Assembly (NCBI RefSeq): GCF_022201045.2
Contig: NC_068558.1
Location: 35,111,501 to 35,175,500, forward strand
DNA from: Citrus sinensis
Taxonomy: Eukaryota; Streptophyta; Magnoliopsida; Sapindales; Rutaceae
Direction: 5' to 3'
Length of the DNA: 64,000 bases
A model generated the notes under the pieces. The model searched no databases and was not told where the DNA came from. It saw only the letters and a list, made by a program, of their open reading frames with translations. The position numbers and the translations under genes are program-made. This document shows, piece by piece, positions 24,136-34,283 of the stretch; position 1 is the stretch's first letter, and the number at the start of each line of letters is the position of its first letter.

Positions 24136-25939
24136 TTTGTTTTATAAATCTATAATTCTATTGAACGTTAATCCTAAATTGTGTTATATATAGCACAATT
24201 GTGGCACAATTGTGTTTAGTATTTATATATCATTTTCTGTGTCTTATTACTGATTCAAATTCTGTTTTTGCTTTTTCATTGTAAAACTAATTATTTTTGA
24301 AAAAATGTACAGTTGTACTCCGCTTTCAAGGTGCAAAACTTTTTATTTTGGTTAGGCTTTGAAAGCTTACAAATAGAGTATATTTGCTCTTTGTTTAACA
24401 TACAATTTATTTCATAGGAATGATGCGTTTATGTCATTTGGTAAATGCAGACGTGTAGAATTTGTAAGCCTGCATTGAGGAAACAATCTTAATCATTTTT
24501 GTGAGGTGCATCCATTTTGAAACTCCAGGTATCTCATTTATCATTCCTTTTTCCTCCTTTAATTTCCATAACTTGTGTTATATCTAAGTGGATATTCCTG
24601 ACTTCTGCATGTTTTTTGATGCAGTTGGGACTGTATGTCAAGTTGTCAACGTCATTTTCAATCTGATTCCTGAGAAGATATAAGAGAAAAGGGCAACAAA
24701 GAAAGCAAAAGTCGGCTCCTATGTACCGTTAGTTAGCATATGATTTGATTCTCTGTTTGATTATCCTGCGATTTTAGTTGCTATAAAGAGAAATTGAATT
24801 GAATGTGCCAACAATATGCTAATGGAGAAGCATTCAAATAGCCATGAAGTTTGAAATTAGTGGTGTGAGTGCAGTTTCCTATCTCTATGTTTTGTATGAC
24901 TTTTGCAAATGTGAATGAACATGTGCAGTTTCCTATCTCTATGTTTTGTATGACTTTTGCAAATGTGAATGAACATTGTCATTTATGTATATTCATCAAT
25001 CGACACAACCTAAAATTTTCTAATTTTGGTTATTATCGTACCAATGCAGATAGACAGTATGTGCCAAGGAGCTGCATTAATAAAACTTTAGAAAGTCAGT
25101 GGACAAAATAACTGCATTGTTACAATAGAATCAAAATTGCATTCTGATGAAAGGAATTTCATTTTAAATTTAAAAAACAAAATGAATGTTCTTGCGGCGT
25201 ATGCTTCCTACACCAGACAAAACAAACAGTTAGGCTCCCTGCAAGCAAATACAAACACTTTACTTCTAGGCCGGTCAATTGAAGCCGGACAATCCTCTCC
25301 CATTTGTTGTTAGATATGTGGCATTTTTCAGGTTAGAAGCAAACAACAGAATACTAAACTTAATTAAATTTGAAAACAATACTGTTGATAATATAAATGG
25401 ATACCTGCGAGAAACTGTTGAATTGACAGGGATCAAAAACAGCCAGCAGAAGTTCATGTTCAATGAAGGTTCTTAATTAATTCAAGCCTAAACAGCGTTT
25501 AGCCCAACCATTCTATTAGGATTCACACTAAGTACTAGCACGAGGCCCTTACCATATAACTAAACTGTTAGCTCATCAAGTTATTTAACAAACTTCTCTG
25601 ATCTCCAGGTGAGCACATCAACTAAACATTCTGCAAAGCAAAATCCAACAGTAGCCCTCTGGGTTGATAAAACAAAACAGTTTGTACAAAGTGGATGAAA
25701 AACAAAACAACATCCTAAAGCCAAGATCATTAAGATTAAGCATGTCAACGATTGCAGCATCTATTAATGCACTCTAATGTTTATTTCAAATCATTAAAAT
25801 CCTTGTATTGCCATCAAAATATTCATGGCATCCCCCCTCCCATCTCCTAGACATAACATAGATAACATAAATTCAACAGTCAAAAACAAATAATAAAGAA
25901 AAAAGAAAAAAAAAACGATCCTAACAAGCTCAAAAGAAA
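24136..25939. other. TNL-2 3' region and spacer to STA1-like gene
   Basis: The stretch holds the TNL-2 3' UTR or alternative 3' exons, a 54-bp tandem duplication at 24869-24976, and the presumed 3' UTR of the minus-strand STA1-like gene (right part, from about 25600). An open frame at 25279-25476 was inspected and is not recognised. No transposon ends were seen. Confidence 0.45.
24869..24976 (+). repeat. 54-bp tandem duplication
   Basis: Two identical consecutive units, 24869-24922 and 24923-24976, each running from 'gtgcagtttcc' to 'gaatgaacat'. Perfect identity suggests a recent slip or unequal exchange. Confidence 0.9.
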
Positions 25940-28726
25940 CTAGTTTCTACCATTTTCAGCACCACTCTCTCCTCCTTCTCCAAGGGCATTAACCACTTTC
26001 ATTAAGATTGCTTCAGTTGGGCAGTGAGAGTTCTCCACAGCCTTGGAAATTGCTTGCCATTTCTCACCATGCTTTGGCTCCGCGGCAATGCATCTATTCA
26101 GCACTTCCTTCTGGTTCTCGACACTGCCCTGCTGCAACTCAAACTTGTAGTACAATGCCCAGAAATCCCCAGTATCCGGGTCTAGGCTTACTGCCTTGTT
26201 GAACCAATTCCTTGCTTTATCAACCTTCCTATCATGCCAAAAAAGCTTGGCCACAGCAGCAAATACGTGGGGATCACGGTCAGATTTTACAAGGGCATCC
26301 TTACCTTTACTTTTGCGATCGTGATGGGGAACCATCTTGATTAATTCAGCCCAAAGTATACCACTATTGGGACACTTCTGTAATGCTTTTGCTATAAAGC
26401 TATCGGCTTCCTTCTTATTTCCATGCTTTGATTCAGCTCGAATGGTAGCAAGGCAGATTTCAGGGTTTAAAGGATTCTTTAACCTAGCAACACTAAGCAC
26501 TGCCCGAGCTTTACTTAACCCATTCAGCCCATTCCTCTTCTCCTCCAAATTGGCTAGGGAATACCAGAGTGGTATACAATTGGGACACTGATTACAACCT
26601 GACTGATAAGCTTCTTTAGCTTCTTTCAAGTGACCAAGCCGCTCCTCTAGCTGCCCTAGCATCAACCACAGATTAAAAAATGATGGGAATCGTTTCAACC
26701 CTTCCTCGATGAAACCCCTCTCCTCTGCATTGTTTCCCAGTTCTCTCTCAACGATTGCTGATTTCATCCAGACTCTCTCTGTACCTCCCATATCTCTTGC
26801 CTTAGCAAGAAGCATCCTGGCTCTCTCAAGTTCACGATTCTCAAACTCAAGCTTAAAAGCTGCTAGCCAAATCTCCTCTGAATTAGGTATAGTAGCATAT
26901 GCTTCTTGAAGGATATCTCTGGCTGCAGGCACATCTCCTGCAAGCCACTTCTCTTTTGCACCCATAAGCCAAAGAACCTCCGCTTGCGGGAAGTAAGTGA
27001 CTGCTTTCCTCAAAAAAGCAATAAGAGACTCTCTACTCCCATGGGTCTTCTCAAGTTGAGCTGCCTTAAGCCAAATGCTCTTTTTAGTAAAAAATACAGT
27101 GCAGGCATGAGAAAAAATGGCTCTGGCTGTCTCAATGGACCCCCTTTTCTTACACTCTTCCGCATCTGCCACCCAAGTCCGTTTCCTATCCTCTTCGTCA
27201 ACACCAATCTCAATTGTATTTGTAATGATTGCTTCGCAAGTTACCAGACCCTGCTTTCTCTGCAATCTCAGCCTCTTTCATCCATATATCCCTATCAATA
27301 ACAACCTCCTCTCCTTGCAATGTCCTTATACCCCTCTCAATAATCTTCCCTACCATAGAAGTATTCCCATTAGCCTCCTCCAATTTAGCAGCTGCTATCC
27401 ATATTGCCCGTTCTTTAGGCAACTTCTTCCTAGCCTTATTAAGCACGCTTCTGGCTACACCATAAGTTTCCAGCCTGGCCAAGGCAAGCCATAACTCCAC
27501 ATCTAAAGGACAGCACTCAACTGCTCTATGTAACAATATCCTAGCTTCCTCCTCACTGGATATCTCCACTAAAGCCTTCCACAACCTAACCGAATCAGGT
27601 ATTTCATCCAACGCCATTCGCAACACTCTACTCTTATTTGCCTTATCATGGTCTAATTCCGCAGCCTGTAACCACAACCTAACAGACTTCGGAATCTGTC
27701 TCACACCCTTAGCAACAACGCCTTTAGCTTCATCAGGCCTAGCGAGCCTGCAAGCTTCCAACCAAACATCCTCATTTTTTGGACACATATTGCAACCTTT
27801 TGTTATCAACTTTCTAGCTGCAGCTTCCTCCTTTGCCAGTTCCTCCAACCTTGCAGCCTGAATCCAACCCAATGGTTTTTTTGGGGAATTTTCAGTGACT
27901 GCCCGTACTATCCTTCTCGCCTTCAGGATATCACGAAGTTCAGAGTTAGTAGTAATCTTCAAATCATTCATCATAGTCAAGTATCCACTCGGATCAACAA
28001 CTGTTAGTCCCGTTACAGAATCGGAAATACCATCCAACTTTAACGTTAGAATCTTACCTCTGCCTTCACCGACTGCCGTCAAGTCAGTAACAACAGACTC
28101 GGCCCCACCGGCGACCCTGCTCTGGGGTCCAAAGCAATCACATGTTGCTGTTCTTGTCTTGCTTTCTGTAACAAGCTGTTCGGAACTGGCACGAAGCTCT
28201 CGAATCTCTTTCTCTTATTGCTCCGCGAATAGTCTCCAATTTCAAGAATGCGCTCCCACTCTTTTGCTTTCACAGTGCTTAACTTTCCCTTCAAATCCAC
28301 AAATTCCTCTCTAATCGTAGGATTTTTACGACGGTAGTTCTTAATCTCTTCCTCCAACCTCGCCTCTCTTCGGCTTTTTCTTCGGGACTCCATTCGTTTA
28401 TCGATGGATTCCCACACAGCATCAGCTTCCTTGTCTTCATCATCGTACTCCGAATTCGCAAACAATCCGGCGTCGTTTCCCTCGAAGTGATCGAAATTCT
28501 GTTGGTACCCATTATTACCATCATCATCATTATCATCTTCTCCGTCGTCGTCTCTGGGTTTTAGTCTCGGAAGACCAATAATAGTGGAAGGTGGGGCTGT
28601 GCGGGCCGGGCCAATGTCGGAGCGGGTAGTGAAGCCGCTGGCTCCACGGCCCGCACCAGCAATATAGTTAGCCGCTGGCTTGGAGTTTAAGAAATCTAAC
28701 CTTCCCCTGCTGCCGAGCATCACCAT
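25940..28726 (-). pseudogene. STA1: STA1/PRP6-type U5 snRNP splicing factor, two frameshifts
   Basis: The family (plant STABILIZED1, human PRPF6, yeast Prp6) bridges U5 and U4/U6 snRNPs in the nucleus. Read from ATG 28726: N-terminal PRP6 region with RLDFLNSKP, GFTTRSDIGPA and an acidic tract; then TAVGEGRG; then about 20 HAT/TPR-like repeats (WLxAAxLE types, WVADAEECKKRGSIETARAIF, EPKHGEKWQAISKAVEN) to a stop at 25940. One base is missing near 28119: frame jumps from ALDPRAG to RVAGGAESVVTDLTAVGEG. A second shift lies near 27244, inside AGS/VTCEAII. Everything else is open for 2.8 kb without introns. As I recall the family, plant members begin with a ubiquitin-like segment of about 100 residues before RLDFLNSKP; none is visible here. 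Either a young pseudogene, or a working gene with assembly errors and a missed 5' exon. Confidence 0.85.
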
Positions 28727-28914
28727 TGATGAAGAAACCGGAGAAACGAAATATTGAAATTGTGATATGAATGAACGCACAATGATAAAAATCTGAACTT
28801 TAAAATCTTTTTCTAAAAAAAAAAAACTTGTCTTATATTCAGTCGGATTTCCTTGATACACAAGAATAATAAATCAGAATTCGTATAGCATTAGGAACTC
28901 TTATAATGTTAAGG
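28727..28914 (-). promoter_or_regulatory. 5' flank of STA1-like gene
   Basis: Fewer than 200 bases separate the STA1-like start from the SINE target site at 28915. No ubiquitin-like coding segment is seen. On the minus strand the start has an in-frame upstream extension (to 28861) with no family similarity. The SINE and hAT insertions would sit in or near the original promoter. Confidence 0.35.
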
Positions 28915-28927
28915 AAAGAAACGGCCA

Positions 28928-30304
28928 CCAAATGGTCGTAGTTCAGTTGGCAATATATATTGGGTTTGTGGGAAGAACTGTTCGATTGGGGATGATAAAT
29001 ACTCAGTTGGATATGGATATTGTCCATCCATGTGTAAATCCATGATTAAATGGATTTGTTCGTATCCTTATCCAATGCAAATATCCAGTTGGATATGGAT
29101 ATTACCCACCCGTGTGTAAATTTATGATTTAATGGATTTGTTCATATACATATCTAATATCTAAAAAGATATTTTTCATTTGTGTGTAAATTCATGATTT
29201 AATGGATTTGTCCATATCCATATCTAATATCTAAAATTAGATATGGATATGGATTTTATCCACACAAATATAGATATCTATGGATGTTCATAGACATTAA
29301 ATTAGTATTTCTAAATTTTAAAAATAATATAATACATTAATAAAGTAAAAGTTAATTAATGATGTATTATATTAAAAATTTCTTTTTTATTTTCTATTTC
29401 CTAAAATCATTAATTTTAAAAGCTAATTAAAATTATTTTAGAAATTTTGAAAAAAATTGCAGCACAGTTTTGTTGTCGGTGCCTCCGTCTCTTCTGGCGC
29501 CATCGCCCCAAAATCACTTGTAGTCAACAAATCCCATACCAACATACTAGAAATTCAACAATCTATTTAAAGGTGGTTTTTGATTTAGAAAATAACAAAT
29601 GATGGAGGCGCACACGCATCACAAAGAGCCACGACCACCACATGGTCGCCGCACGTTTAAGGCGCGTGCACCTTCATTCTCTGTGATTGCTGCTGATCGC
29701 TTTTATATTTGTACAGATCATGTAGTTTCCAATATATTTATGTCAGCGGTGTCAACATTGGATGAAGTTTCGCTGCCGGCAACGAAATAGCCATGGTTTT
29801 GGCAATGGAATAGTGTCAATGATGAATTTTTCTAAATTTTCAAAACTTAAAATATTTTTCTATAATTTTGTTGTGGGGGTATATTTGAAAATAAATATTT
29901 TAGTTGAGGACAATTTTGCATTTATTTATTTTTAGTATTTTACAATTGTTTGTTTATTACATTTTTCATTTTTAATTTTATAAAATTAAAACTTTTTAAA
30001 CTTGTGTTGGGTTAAATGGATATCCATTAGGTAAAAATAATTATCCATATCCATTAGATATAATTTTAAAATATCTATTTCAAGATCTAAAAAGTTTTGA
30101 ATGGATATTATCCGATCCAATTATATGGATATTATGGATATCCATTATGGAGCAATCTAGTTGACATCTCAAGGTTCGATCCCCACTAAACACATCATTT
30201 AAGAGAAATAAGGAGCGTTAATTGTGATTATACCCCAAATCCGAATTAGTTGGGGCCCAATGCAGTCGGCAAAAACTGGATGGTTTAAAAACCAAAAAAA
30301 AAGA
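28928..30304 (+). mobile_element. tRNA-derived SINE, split by a nested element
   Basis: The left part (28928-28986) has an A-box-like 'tcgtagttcagttggc'. The right part (30173-30304) has B-box GGTTCGATCCCC, then unique sequence and an A-rich tail (about 30287-30304). The whole is bracketed by AAAGAAACGGCCA at 28915-28927 and 30305-30317, a 13-bp target-site duplication with the tail on the plus side. Without the insertion the SINE is about 190 bp. It is a Pol III-type retroposon, not a tRNA gene. Confidence 0.8.
28987..30172. mobile_element. hAT-like non-autonomous element nested in SINE
   Basis: Ends are TGGGGATGATAA at the left and, complemented, about TGAGATGTCAAC at the right: imperfect hAT-style termini. 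Subterminal parts are packed with inverted variants of 'ggatatggatatt'/'atatccat'. Flanks TGTTCGAT (28979-28986) and GGTTCGAT (30173-30180) match at 7 of 8 bases, fitting a hAT 8-bp TSD. The middle (29450-29800) is more GC-rich and holds a 63-codon frame of no recognised kind. No transposase was seen. Confidence 0.7.
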
Positions 30305-30317
30305 AAAGAAACGGCCA

Positions 30318-30710
30318 AACGGGAGGAAATTGGACTATTTTCGCCCACGTGATGGAGCACGTGACTTCACTTAAAGACTGAGTTCGTCAAACACCGGTTA
30401 TATAGTTCGTTTTGGCGCGCTTTTTGTACTTGGCAAACAGCATAAGTGGGGTCATTTTGCCAGTGATTCACAGAGATCACTGAGAGGGAAAGGTTTCTGT
30501 TCTTTCTACTTTCGAGATAGTAAACTTATGTTGGGGGCCACGTGTGTTGGTTGTTGTTTCAAGGATTGTCATCTACATGTTCGAGAGAATGACCGACTCA
30601 TTGGCAAAACTGTGTTATTTTGGAAAAATTAGCATTTTATAGTTGCATCAATTATTCTGTTGTTCTTGGGAGATGAATGGGCAGAAAGTAACTTCATGAG
30701 ATAGAAGCTC
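30318..30710 (+). promoter_or_regulatory. TNL promoter-like relic
   Basis: The block 30545-30600 ('gttgtttcaaggattgtcat', then 'gttcgagagaatgac') matches the TNL-1 upstream block at 1680-1735, so a TNL promoter once stood here. Instead of a TIR exon it runs within about 110 bases into the end of an LRR exon. The intervening 3 kb of gene body has been deleted. Confidence 0.55.
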
Positions 30711-32822
30711 CATCTAAGAATTCTGCATATAGCAACTGCATCACTGAGACTATTGCATGATAAGGTATGCAGTTCTCTCTCTTGTAACAGGAATTTGCTG
30801 AACCGCCTGAATTCACCCTTTGTTGAATGTTGATCTGGAAGTGAAATTCCTGAGTGGTTCAGCAATCAAAGTTCTGAATCTTCTACAAGGATTCCACTTC
30901 AACAGCATTGTTCTAGACAGAAGCTTCATGAGATTTGCTCTTTTTGCTGTTATTGAATTCGACTAAGTCTGATTCTAGTAGATAATACTTTTCAGTCAAA
31001 TTTAGCTTCCATTTTGAAATACAGGCTCCCTCTGAATCCATTGATTCATATCATGTCATACTTGGATTTCTCACTGTTGCGATGCGGATTTCATCGCTAT
31101 CTCATTTGACTAATCCCTTGTCTCTCACCACACAGGGAACGAAAACAAAAAATTTTACAGGTTAAAGCTTTCTCCAGTATACAAACAACATAATGAGACA
31201 GGATCGCACTCTGAATGTAAATTTTGGTGCCAACTGTGAAGAAGAATTCACTCCAATTAGGAAGCTGCATGATAAGGCCGTCACAAGTGGAACTATTAGA
31301 ATTGTTGGCAGATCTGATGAAGAGGAATTGGAACAGAGTCCCAAGAGACTTTGCAGAGATCAAACCAGCACTCGTAAGCAATAAAGTTTCTTGTTTTCTC
31401 AAATTCTGCTTTCTTTTGTAAGTCTAATGCTCCAAATAATTTCTATTGTTTGTCTTCTTTATATGATTGTGTGAAAAGTGATGATATAAATAACTCCATG
31501 ATAATATTATTTGAAATTTTTTGCCCGGAAATTATCTCTTTCTTTTACATTTTTGCTACATTAAGTGCTTTGAAAAACACAGGATTTCCCTATCCCGCTG
31601 CGAGCAATCCCTCTATTCATTTAAAGTGCATTAATCAAAGTCAATATCATGTATTCCTTTGTTTCTTCCCCTTACCATTTTCTGCTTAAGTTTCAGAGGA
31701 TATTTATTAGAATCAATAGGTTTAACCCGTTACTGCAAAAATCAATAACGTATTCTTTTTTAACTTGTGGTGATTTTATCATTACTTTATAGCTTTCATC
31801 TGCTATATTTTTGTATTTTGTCTTTATGCACATGTATAGTTATAAGACTTTTGATATAAGTTAGTCGGGGAGCCTTCAGAATATCTTTTGTTGTGAAATG
31901 GAAAGATTTGCGAAATAGACTAGTCCTTCTAGGCTTGTCTGAAGATTTGAAAAACATAGATGTGGTTTTGCGATTGTTGGAGGTACACGTAAATTCTTCA
32001 TATTCTTATTCAATTAGTTTTGCTTTGACATTTGTAACAGACTAATATTGCATGACACTTTGTCACTCCTATTTGTGCTTCAAACATTTTTATTTTTAAC
32101 AATTTGATTTCAACTTGTTTCATAAGAGCCTAACACTAGTACTGAAGTCTTCTTCTCTTCTTATTTTCATAGGCCTCACATGTAAACTGTGGATCCTATT
32201 ACACCATAAGCTTGGATTAAGAATTCCCCTAGTAAATTCATCTCGATAAGAAGCATTCTGAAAAGTTTGTGCAATTGTTCTGTCAATTTCTCTTATTTTC
32301 TTCGCCCTATACTGTTACATACCGTTCTATCTAGCAATGGGAGGACTGTCTTAGCTTCAATTCGCCCCACTAGAAAAAGAAAAAGGTTCTTTTAGCAATT
32401 TCATAAAATGTACTTGCTTTCATGCTGCCAACATGTTTGTTTTGGTGTGGCATTGGAAGCTGGTATAAGTGGCAAGAATAATCATCCTTTATTTGATCAC
32501 AATTTAATTTATTCCAAGGCAATTTTGATGTTAATTTGGTGAATGATGTTCTTTGCACAAGCAGGATTTCCTTGCCCTGCTATGAGGAGGGTTGCTTCAA
32601 ATTCAAAACTATATATATATATATATATATATATCCTTGGAATTTCTTGGTTGATATGTAGTGGGATATTTATTGAAACTGATTTGTTTGCGTCCAGATT
32701 TTGAATTGAACTCTACTGTGCAAGAAAGTGTAGAGGTAAAAATCCTGGATCTTACAACTGATGGAGATGATGATGTTTTTGACCAATTACCCCTACATAT
32801 TACTTCGACAAATTTCAGATGA
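30711..32822 (+). pseudogene. TNL 3'-end pseudogene (LRR end, C-JID, last exon)
   Basis: Bases 30711-30763 match the end of TNL exon 4 (RILHIATASLRLL then a GT donor as in TNL-1 5586). The C-JID exon starts after AG at 30790 but is frameshifted (phrases 'ggaagtgaaattcctgagtgg' and 'tggttcagcaatcaaag' kept). Bases 31190-31373 encode NCEEEFTPIRKLHDK and EELEQSPKRLCRD, like the TNL-2 tail (SEEECTKIRKFHN, LEPNLKRICRE). A phase-1 donor GTAAGC at 31374 pairs in phase with an acceptor at 32697, where 41 open codons end at TGA 32820-32822. The gene lacks TIR and NB-ARC entirely. Confidence 0.75.
32609..32634. repeat. (TA)n microsatellite
   Basis: Uninterrupted TA dinucleotide run of about 26 bases in the last intron of the TNL relic. 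Confidence 0.9.
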
Positions 32823-33000
32823 ACTCACCAGCACAAGAGGAGCCTCATAGATATGGTATGTAGGTATTAATTTGTAGTAAAAATGCAAGCATTATGATTC
32901 AAGATTATTAGAAAAATATTAACTGTTTATATAATTAATTATATTATATCATCATTTAACCAGATGTTTGCCTACCGACATATGGGGCTGTTAATAGATT

Positions 33001-33072
<72 letters not shown>

Positions 33073-33739
33073 CCCAGAGATCGGTTATGACTTATGTGTG
33101 AAACAGAAGCCAATTAAGAATATTCTAGTTCTAGGTTGGCAGAGACAGCACTATCGTAATTTTGATGAAGTCCACAAAGTAAAAGTAGTGAGAACCTTTA
33201 TAAATCATTCATGATGCATTTGATTGCATCAAATTTTAATTAAATCAACTAAGATAAGATATTAAATTAGACTAGAGAAAGATAGTTTGAGCTAAGCAAT
33301 AGCATCATCATATGACACAATATTAATTTATGTTTTAAGATGAGGCAGGAGTTGAATCCTTCATCAAGAGGATTTGGCCAATGAGGAAAACATAAGAGAA
33401 AGGAATAAGTTCAGAGAAATTGAGACTGTAGTAGAAGATAAGATTGTTTAGTGCGAGTTGGATTTGGCACTATTCATAGACAGTTAATTGATTTGCACTA
33501 TTTAAAGATTCTATTGCTCTTTTCTACAATTTTAGTTAAGAATATTTATGTAACTCTATTAAAAATGGTAGTAAGGAAGAGATAAATGAAAGGGTTGTGA
33601 ATAGCTCCACTCTACAATACACACCGTAAAACACAAGCATTAATTATAGTGTACATTTGACCACTGTTCTCGTATCTGATTCGTTGACTGTGGTAAACTT
33701 AATTCGAAACAAGCGTGGTAGCTGAAAGGAGAACCTTTT
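32823..33739. other. AT-rich spacer
   Basis: Apart from the long (AT)n run at 33003-33071, no gene or paired repeat was recognised. Confidence 0.45.
33003..33071. repeat. (AT)n microsatellite, about 69 bases
   Basis: A pure AT dinucleotide tract. It can form a hairpin and is likely length-variable between accessions. It would also be a weak spot for assembly. Confidence 0.95.
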
Positions 33740-33905
33740 TGTGTAATTCATTATATCCATCAACGTCTAATTCTTGGTAATGCTTTTAAAGCTTGTCATG
33801 TTTCTAGGAATTAAAATCAAGCGGCTCATGTTTTGGCCAAGCCCTGCTCTTAGGTTGCATAAATTTCATGTTTGGTTGGAAGATTTCCCAACTGAATTAG
33901 GAGAT
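33740..33905 (+). pseudogene. LINE RNase H C-terminal fragment
   Basis: One frame reads HVSRN*NQAAHVLAK, then about 11 residues with stops, then LVGRFPN*IR. This is the ending seen in the adjacent LINE (KYVPRACN...AHLLAK...WVENFPPEIR). It is a short plus-strand leftover of an older L1-type element, opposite in strand to the full LINE at 34245. Confidence 0.6.
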
Positions 33906-34228
33906 TGCTTGTGATTCTGAGTTCTTAATATAAGTTTCCTTTTGAATAACATTTAAAATACAATTATGATTACCGCCAGTTCATTTTTTAAGAAGTTGAG
34001 GGAGTGTATAAAGAAAATAAACTTTGCTCAGAGTCTTTAGTTTCTAATAGTCCTTCTATTTTAAAAAATGACTAAAAATATCCATGTCTTATTATTCCCA
34101 TTTAAAAAGACAAATTTTAACGAGGGTAGGTATAGCAACAGGGACGTTATAGCTGGGGTAGTTAAGACTTTTTCAAAAGAGAAAATATCAAAGAATCGAG
34201 GTGAAAATGATTGCACAGAGTTTTTTTT
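33906..34228. other. Spacer left of LINE-1
   Basis: No gene recognised. The left copy of the LINE target-site duplication (ATGAGGCCAGAAGATT) lies at 34229-34244. Confidence 0.5.
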
Positions 34229-34283
34229 ATGAGGCCAGAAGATTTTTCTTTTTTTGAGGGAAGTAAAACTTTCATTACTTCAA

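Noticed and set aside
26008..27494. Several plus-strand frames over the STA1-like gene
   Set aside because: They are antisense shadows of a conserved, HAT-repeat coding strand.
28960..28990. tRNA gene
   Set aside because: A/B-box-like sequence is present, but the flanking TSD, A tail and lack of a cloverleaf show a SINE.
29599..29790. 63-codon frame rich in His/Arg
   Set aside because: It lies inside the nested hAT-like element, lacks family similarity and has no promoter context.
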